Assembly (NCBI GenBank): GCA_022826515.1 | Contig: JAJDUT010000060.1 | Span: 80,260-144,259, forward strand | Length of the DNA stretch: 64,000 nt | Direction: 5' to 3' | From: Candidatus Latescibacterota bacterium | Lineage (GTDB): Bacteria > Latescibacterota > UBA2968 > UBA8231 | Part shown: positions 59,036 to 64,000 of the stretch, one piece after another | Layout: each line of letters opens with the position of its first letter | How positions within the stretch are numbered: position 1 is the first letter of the stretch | Notes under the pieces: generated by a model | The model's database searches: none | Seen by the model: only the letters and a program-made list of their open reading frames with translations | What the model was told of the DNA's origin: nothing | Position numbers and translations under genes: made by a program

Positions 59036-61126
59036 CTAATCCGACATCGTCAGCACCATCTGCCCCACCTCGTCAACGCGCACTTGGTACTGGGGATGGA
59101 CTACGGTGGTTGAATCGATTTCCTCGACGATGGCTGGGCCTTGCACTACCGCGCCAGCCCCCAGCGCATAGCGGTCGTACACCGGGCAATCGACGAATCC
59201 CTCACTCTCGGCGAAATACACTGGGCGTTGTCCTTTGGCCGTCGCCTCTCCGGTTGCCTCTGCTAGCGATGCTAGCGCGGGTTTGGCGATCTGGCCGATG
59301 GCTGAGAGCCGTACGCTGACGAGTTCGACGTCCTCGCCCGGCGCGCTAAAGCCATAGGCGCGATCGTGCGTGCGGTGGAACTGTTCCAATAGCTGCGCTA
59401 ACTGCGCTGGACCCAAGGCTCCGTTTGCCAACGGCAGCGTCAGTTCGTGGCTTTGCCCGACGTAGCGCAGGTCCACTTGGCGTCTGAAGTCCATCGCCGC
59501 TGCCGACATGCCCTCGCGCCCCAGCGTTTCCCGTCCCTGCGTCTCTAACTCGCGGAAGGTTTGCTCTAAGGCTTGGGGAACTACTTGGTCCAACCGCTGG
59601 ATGAGGGTGGTCGCGTAATCGTGTTTTAAGTCGGTCACCAACAGGCCTAGGGCTGAAGCTGTACCTGGACTTTGGGGAATGATCGCCACGGGAATCTCGG
59701 TTAGGGCGGCGAGGCGGTTGGCGTGGGCTGGCCCAGCGCCGCCAAAGGCCACCAGCGCAAAGTCACGCGGGTCGTAGCCGCGCTGGACGGAGACTAGCCG
59801 CAGGGCGTTGACCATGGCGGTGTTGGCGATCTCGACGATGCCGTGGGCAGCCTCGACTAGATCCATGCCCAGCGGCTGGGCGCAGTGTTGTTCGATGGCG
59901 CGTTGCGCGGCCGTTGGGTCGAGGGCGATTTCTCCGCCGAGGAAATAGTTTGGGTTGAGCCGACCCAATACGAGGTTGGCGTCGGTGACCGTGGGTTGCG
60001 TGCCGCCTTGGCCATAGCAGACCGGCCCAGGATCGGCCCCGGCGCTTTGGGGCCCGACTCGCAGGATGCCGCCGGGGTCCACCCAAGCGATGGAGCCGCC
60101 GCCTGCGCCGATTTCCACGAGGTCGATTACTGGCGTGCGGATTGGATAGCCAGCGCCGCGAGTCGCCCCGACGCCCGATTGCGCCGTCGTCCCGACCTCG
60201 TAGTCCTTGGTCACGCTGGGCGAGCCGCCTTGGATCAGCCCGGCTTTGGCGGTCGTCCCGCCCATGTCGAAGGAAATTACTTGGTCGTAGCCCCGCGCTT
60301 GGCCCAGATGCGCGGCTGCGATCACTCCGGCGGCCGGACCGGATTCGACCATGTACACCGGCTTTTGCCGCGCTGCCGCAAAGGTGTACACCCCGCCGCT
60401 GCTCTGCATTACGAGCAACTCAGCGGCGATACCGGCCTGTGCCAACCGATCTGCGATCCGCTGCAAATAGCGCGCGACGACCGGGCGGATACAGCTATTG
60501 ATCACGGTCGTGCTGGCCCGCAAGTACTCGCGGAACTCAGGTGCAACTTCTGCCGACAGCGAGACGACGGCCTCTGGGAAAACCTCGGCGATAATCTCCC
60601 CGGCTCGCCGCTCGTGGGTGGGATTGGCGTAGGCGTGCAGAAAGCAGACGGCGATGGACTCGACGCCCTCGTCGCGCAGTTTATCGGCTACTTGGCGCAG
60701 GGCGTCTTCGTCGAGCGGTGTCAGCTCTGCGCCGCTGGCGTCGAGGCGCTCGGGTACGCCGAAACAGCGGTGGCGCGGCACGAGCGGGCGGGGTTTTTCA
60801 AACTGCAAGTCGTAGAGGGTGGGGCGAATCTGGCGGGCGATCTCCAGCATGTCGCGGAAGCCCTCGGTGGTGATAAAGCCGGTCGGCGCGACCTTGCCTT
60901 CGATTATAGCGTTGGTGGCGACTGTGGTGCCGTGGACGATGTAGGCCACGTCTTGGGCGGCGATCTGCTGCTTGGCGAGCAGCCGCTGTACGGCTTCCAT
61001 GAATCCGCCGGATGGGTCTTGGGGAGTCGAGGAGACCTTGCCGGTATAGATTTGCCCGGTCGCTTCGTCGATGAGTGTGATGTCGGTAAAGGTGCCGCCG
61101 ATATCGACGCCGAGTCTATAGGCCAT
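59036..61126 (-). CDS. hyuA: Hydantoinase/oxoprolinase family protein, subunit A
   Basis: 696 residues of normal length. The N-terminal ATPase-type motif is RLGVDIGGTFTDITLID, the second phosphate motif is ISFDMGGTTAKAGLI, and VYMVESGPAAGVIAAA and LVAFGGAGPAHANRLA are further family blocks. HyuA works with HyuB to hydrolyse hydantoins, 5-oxoproline or acetone-type substrates in an ATP-dependent way. Its start overlaps the end of hyuB by 11 bases, so both are translated as a unit. Confidence 0.92.
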   Translation of the reverse strand: MAYRLGVDIGGTFTDITLIDEATGQIYTGKVSSTPQDPSGGFMEAVQRLLAKQQIAAQDVAYIVHGTTVATNAIIEGKVAPTGFITTEGFRDMLEIARQIRPTLYDLQFEKPRPLVPRHRCFGVPERLDASGAELTPLDEDALRQVADKLRDEGVESIAVCFLHAYANPTHERRAGEIIAEVFPEAVVSLSAEVAPEFREYLRASTTVINSCIRPVVARYLQRIADRLAQAGIAAELLVMQSSGGVYTFAAARQKPVYMVESGPAAGVIAAAHLGQARGYDQVISFDMGGTTAKAGLIQGGSPSVTKDYEVGTTAQSGVGATRGAGYPIRTPVIDLVEIGAGGGSIAWVDPGGILRVGPQSAGADPGPVCYGQGGTQPTVTDANLVLGRLNPNYFLGGEIALDPTAAQRAIEQHCAQPLGMDLVEAAHGIVEIANTAMVNALRLVSVQRGYDPRDFALVAFGGAGPAHANRLAALTEIPVAIIPQSPGTASALGLLVTDLKHDYATTLIQRLDQVVPQALEQTFRELETQGRETLGREGMSAAAMDFRRQVDLRYVGQSHELTLPLANGALGPAQLAQLLEQFHRTHDRAYGFSAPGEDVELVSVRLSAIGQIAKPALASLAEATGEATAKGQRPVYFAESEGFVDCPVYDRYALGAGAVVQGPAIVEEIDSTTVVHPQYQVRVDEVGQMVLTMSD

Positions 61127-62852
61127 TGTCTGCCATCTCCCGCCGCCGCGCCTCGGTCGCCGCCTGATCGACTTGCCCGGTGGCGCTGTCGATGACCACG
61201 CCGTACTCGTCTCGCGCCCGCTCTGCGCTCACCTTGCCCTCGCGCACATCCTCGGCCACTGCTTGGGGGTCGCGCTGATGGGGTGGGCCATAGCCGCCGC
61301 CGCCGCAAGTGCGGTAGCTGAAAACCGTGTCGGCCGCGAGTGGGATCGTCGTTTTGGACCCCAACTCGACGTGTTGGCCTTTGGGGTCGAGGATATAACG
61401 CGCTTTGCCTCCCGCTTGACCCCCAGCCAGCCCTTCCGGCCCCCAGCGGTCTCGGTCTGACAGGACGGTGAAGGACACTTCGTGGTCGATAAATCGGTAG
61501 TCGCGCCGCAGGCCCAAGCCGCCGCGATGCTGCCCAGCCCCCTCTGAATCCTCTATCAGTTCATAGCGGTCAATCCGCAGCGGGTAGTTGATTTCGATTT
61601 CCTCAATCGGCGCGTTCTCGGTGTTTTGGCCGTGGCACTGCACGGCGTCCGGCCCGTCCTTGGTGCTGCGCCCTCCATAGCCGCCGGCCATGGTCTCGTA
61701 GTAGGAATAAAGCTGCCCCGTGCGCGGGTCGGTGCCGCCGAAGCCGACTTGGCACATCGTCCCCTTGGTCGCGGCCGGTATCTTATCGGGCAGCGCCGGA
61801 TGCAGTGCCTTGAGAATGATATCGGAGAGCCGCACCTGGGTCTCCCAGCCCCCGACCACCGGCGAGGGTGCCGTACAGTTGACGACTGTTCCCTCGGGAG
61901 CTACGAGCCGCACTTGCTCGTAAAACCCGGCGTTGACCGGCACGTCTTGGTCGATTAGGCACTTGAGTACATACGCGCAGGCCGCAAAGGTCTGGGAGTA
62001 CGTGGAATTGACCGGTGCCCGGCGCTGCGGGTCGCATCCCGTCAGGTCGAAGAGCACTCCTTCGTCGTCGATGGCGACGCGGACTTGGAGCCGCACCGGC
62101 TCGTCAGTAAAGCCGTCGTTATCGACGACGCCTGTGGCCGTGAACTCCCCCTTGGGCAACTTGGCCAGCTCGGATAGCGTCCGCTCTCGGGTGTAATCAA
62201 TCAGCCGATCCATGTAGAAAGACGCTTCCGCCAATCCCACCTGCTCAGCGAGCCCGTTGAGTCGGCGAATCCCCGAGTGATTAGCCGCCACTTGGGCGCG
62301 AAAGTCGCCGCGCGTCTCGCGCTTGGAGCGGATCTGGGCGATGACTAGTTCAAAGACGTCCGCTGCGATTTCCCCGCCACGTACCAGCTTTACCGGAGGG
62401 ATGATGATGCCCTCCTGATACACCTGCTGGAAGGCTCCAATGCTGGCCGGTGCACCGCCGCCGACATCGACGTGATGGGCGAGATTGGCTACGTAGCCGA
62501 AGAGTTCTGCGCCGCAATAGACGGGCGAAATCAGCGTGATGTCGTTGAGATGGACTCCGCCGCGATAGGGGTCGTTGACGAGGATTGCGTCTCCGGCCTG
62601 TAAGTTCTCAGGGCCGTATTCGGCGACTGCGCGGGGCGTGAGGATCGTCAGCGAGCCGAGGTGTACTGGCTGGGTAAAGGCTTGGGCGACGGGCCGCAAT
62701 TGGCGGTCGAAAAAGGCGCAGGAGAAATCGGCGCGGGTTTTGATGTTGGTCGAATAGGCGCTGCGCCGAAGGGCAATAGCCATCTCCTCGGTGGCTTCGA
62801 GCAGGGCGTTGCGAATGACCTCAAATTGGATGGGATCGGTCTGGTCGGGCAT
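61116..62852 (-). CDS. hyuB: Hydantoinase B/oxoprolinase family protein, subunit B
   Basis: The ATG at 62852 (MPDQTDPIQFEVIRNALLEA) is chosen because family similarity begins right there; it gives 578 residues. Family blocks are EEMAIALRRSAYSTNIKTRA, DFSCAFFDRQLRPVAQAFTQ, ILVNDPYRGGVHLNDITLIS and GGAPASIGAF. It forms the large catalytic complex with HyuA, whose gene it overlaps. No dedicated transporter is adjacent on this strand, so the substrate is open. Confidence 0.92.
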   Translation of the reverse strand: MPDQTDPIQFEVIRNALLEATEEMAIALRRSAYSTNIKTRADFSCAFFDRQLRPVAQAFTQPVHLGSLTILTPRAVAEYGPENLQAGDAILVNDPYRGGVHLNDITLISPVYCGAELFGYVANLAHHVDVGGGAPASIGAFQQVYQEGIIIPPVKLVRGGEIAADVFELVIAQIRSKRETRGDFRAQVAANHSGIRRLNGLAEQVGLAEASFYMDRLIDYTRERTLSELAKLPKGEFTATGVVDNDGFTDEPVRLQVRVAIDDEGVLFDLTGCDPQRRAPVNSTYSQTFAACAYVLKCLIDQDVPVNAGFYEQVRLVAPEGTVVNCTAPSPVVGGWETQVRLSDIILKALHPALPDKIPAATKGTMCQVGFGGTDPRTGQLYSYYETMAGGYGGRSTKDGPDAVQCHGQNTENAPIEEIEINYPLRIDRYELIEDSEGAGQHRGGLGLRRDYRFIDHEVSFTVLSDRDRWGPEGLAGGQAGGKARYILDPKGQHVELGSKTTIPLAADTVFSYRTCGGGGYGPPHQRDPQAVAEDVREGKVSAERARDEYGVVIDSATGQVDQAATEARRREMADNGL

Positions 62853-62894
62853 GGCTTCTCGTAGAGGATGATCAGGTATGTGCTGACAGCTTAG

Positions 62895-62910
62895 TAAGTA
62901 CAATAAGTAC
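62895..62910. repeat. Short direct repeat TAAGTAC x2 in the hyuB/restriction gene spacer
   Basis: TAAGTAC occurs at 62895-62901 and 62904-62910, followed by GTAC. It lies 43 bases upstream of hyuB and about 130 upstream of the divergent endonuclease gene. It could be an operator; nothing else is visible in this 191-base region. Confidence 0.3.
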
Positions 62911-63043
62911 GTACGCCGCTAGGAACAAGACGAGGGTGCCAAGCGGCTTGACCGATCAAGAGTCGGTGTCGATCTTCTAGTTTTTCGATAAATGGAACCA
63001 CCCGGGCAAGTACGCCAACTATCCATGATGAGGGATTATATAA

Positions 63044-63826
63044 ATGAATAGATGGACTAAATTAAGCATCGACTATGCAAACCAGAGATCTTACTTGGAT
63101 GATTTATTCCAAGTATATCCAACGATTCCGGAAGGAATAAGAGATATAGATAAAGAATCTTGGGCTAAAATTGAGCAGGCATTCTATGATGAAGATAATT
63201 ATTCTCTAGTCTGCGAATTATTAAAACTGGATTTATTTCCGATAAAAGATAGCTATATTTCCTATCTGAGAAGAGATAGAAAAGCTATAGAAAGAAACCC
63301 TAGAACGATAAATAGAATTTGTGGCAGATTGTATGAAATGGGCATTGATAAAATTTTTGAGAGATGTACAGAACCGAAGGAAACGAACAGGCAAATTGGT
63401 CCTATGTTTCGCTATTGGTTAAAAGAAAAATCTTTAGGCATTATTCCTGTCAATTGGGAATTATTTGTTTCTGATGACAAAGATGCAATTTTAGATGGAA
63501 GTGATAAAGAGAATATGGATTTTGCAAGGCAATTTTTAGGGTATAGGCATGAAAAAGGATTAGACTTTGTGGCGAGATTCAATAATAAATACGTGATTGG
63601 AGAGGCGAAGTTTCTTACAGATTTTGGCGGACATCAAAATGCCCAATTTAATGATGCGATTAGTACATTGAGAACAGAAGGAGTCGAAGCTATCATAGTT
63701 GCTGTACTAGATGGTGTTCTTTATATAGAAGGTAATAACAAAATGTATAAGTCATTAATCGAAAAGTACAAAGATTATAATATTATGAATGCATTAGTGT
63801 TACGAGAATTTTTATACCAAATATAA
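63044..63826 (+). CDS. Type II restriction endonuclease, PD-(D/E)XK (Tsp45I-like)
   Basis: 260 residues. The nuclease core reads KGLDFVARFNNKYVIGEAKF, with Asp174, Glu187 and Lys189 as the D...ExK active site. It is preceded by a Gly-Tyr rich segment and followed by FGGHQNAQFNDAISTLR, which resembles Tsp45I-type type II endonucleases (recognition GTSAC in the type enzyme; not proven here). The gene is strikingly AT-rich compared with the rest of the window, a sign of transfer. No methyltransferase is visible upstream. A ribosome site and a start for another gene follow directly. Confidence 0.75.
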   Translation: MNRWTKLSIDYANQRSYLDDLFQVYPTIPEGIRDIDKESWAKIEQAFYDEDNYSLVCELLKLDLFPIKDSYISYLRRDRKAIERNPRTINRICGRLYEMGIDKIFERCTEPKETNRQIGPMFRYWLKEKSLGIIPVNWELFVSDDKDAILDGSDKENMDFARQFLGYRHEKGLDFVARFNNKYVIGEAKFLTDFGGHQNAQFNDAISTLRTEGVEAIIVAVLDGVLYIEGNNKMYKSLIEKYKDYNIMNALVLREFLYQI

Positions 63827-63842
63827 GAGGAGGTATATACTG

Positions 63843-63932
63843 ATGAATTTACTGATTGAAGGGGCTTTGGTGCATAAAACTCGTGCCGGGGTGTTGGCTT
63901 CTTGTGTGTGTAGTTTAGGCTTTCTCGGTTAG
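63843..63932 (+). other. Short open frame after the endonuclease, perhaps a truncated gene start
   Basis: AGGAGG at about 63828 and an ATG at 63843 look like the start of an operon partner (MNLLIEGALVHKTRAGVLAS), but the frame stops after 29 codons and GC content jumps after the first 7 codons. It may be the 5' stub of a methyltransferase or other gene interrupted by inserted sequence. Confidence 0.25.
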
Positions 63933-64000
63933 GGGATAGGATTCGGGTTTAGCCAAATGCAGTAGCCGGTTGAGTATGGCACATCCCACCCGTGTTTCGG
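63915..64000 (-). CDS. C-terminal fragment of an unidentified protein at the window edge
   Basis: The minus strand reads ETRVGCAILNRLLHLAKPES and then YPLTEKA before a stop. The AILNRLLH part loosely resembles the C-terminus of IstB-type transposition ATPases, which would fit an insertion downstream of the endonuclease gene. With 28 codons visible this remains a guess. Confidence 0.25.
   Translation of the reverse strand, partial: ETRVGCAILNRLLHLAKPESYPLTEKA

Noticed and set aside
59885..61195. A 436-codon plus-strand frame opposite hyuA
   Set aside because: It is the antisense shadow of a strongly conserved HyuA coding sequence, with no family motif.
1..64000. CRISPR arrays and tRNA or rRNA genes
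   Set aside because: No regularly spaced direct repeats of 25-40 bases and no cloverleaf or rRNA-like stretch was noticed when reading; a covariance-model search would be needed for proof.

Overview
No rRNA or other taxonomic marker is present, so the source is inferred from gene content. The window is mostly GC-rich and carries four phytanoyl-CoA dioxygenase-type oxygenases, two HpcH/HpaI aldolases, three SDR oxidoreductases, creatininase, RraA, hydantoinase, a DUF6785-like membrane protein, CRTAC1 (FG-GAP plus ASPIC/UnbV) proteins and secreted proteins ending in FlgD/T9SS-like Ig domains. Together these suggest an uncultured, heterotrophic, diderm bacterium of the Latescibacterota/Poribacteria/Planctomycetota kind.

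Layout. 1-2.4 kb (minus): a secreted beta-propeller (cut by the window edge) behind a SpoIVB-like S55 serine protease. 2.6-3.6 kb: a Gfo/Idh/MocA oxidoreductase. 3.65-4.7 kb: remains of toxin-antitoxin genes, comprising a truncated HI1420-type antitoxin convergent with a DUF5615 PIN-like gene and a broken DUF433 gene. 4.7-10.2 kb (minus): a tightly packed catabolic operon (unknown protein, PhyH dioxygenase, VOC, bicupin, metallo-hydrolase, glycosidase-like propeller, enolase-superfamily dehydratase). 10.3-12.7 kb (plus): SDR, aldolase, PhyH dioxygenase. 12.7-15.8 kb (minus): class IV aminotransferase, isochorismatase-like hydrolase, a GNAT remnant, M19 dipeptidase. 16.2-19.1 kb: a VOC protein and a fused membrane/spermidine-synthase-like protein. 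19.1-24.7 kb (minus): two CRTAC1 proteins and a beta-helix lipoprotein.

24.8-43.3 kb (plus) is the most unusual part. It holds a TPR lipoprotein, then a long, nearly gapless run: a secreted CBM9-like protein, three tandem paralogues with discoidin-like N-terminal parts and FlgD-Ig C-termini, two tandem paralogues that look like outer-membrane barrels with an Asp/Asn-rich loop, a two-domain parvulin lipoprotein and a cytosolic enzyme-like protein. I read this as a candidate uncharacterised envelope or surface system with its own chaperone.

43.4-45.9 kb: aldolase, 2-hydroxyacid dehydrogenase, SDR-like protein. 46-46.5 kb: a YoeB toxin with a changed catalytic residue and an antitoxin without the usual DNA-binding domain. 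46.6-50.5 kb (minus): desaturase, creatininase, PhyH, RraA and a small membrane protein. 50.6-55.7 kb (plus): GH32-like protein, PhyH, SDR and a polytopic membrane protein. 55.8-59 kb: M14 deacylase-like enzyme, bicupin, orphan HigA-type antitoxin, and a PIN toxin with an unusual 258-residue partner. 59-62.9 kb (minus): hydantoinase A and B. 63.0-63.8 kb: an AT-rich type II restriction endonuclease, followed by short broken-looking frames at the edge.

Most genes sit in short operons that pair an oxidation or ring/side-chain step (PhyH, SDR, dehydrogenase) with a C-C or C-N cleaving step (aldolase, RraA, creatininase, hydantoinase). This is consistent with scavenging diverse small organic molecules. 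Substrates cannot be fixed from sequence alone.
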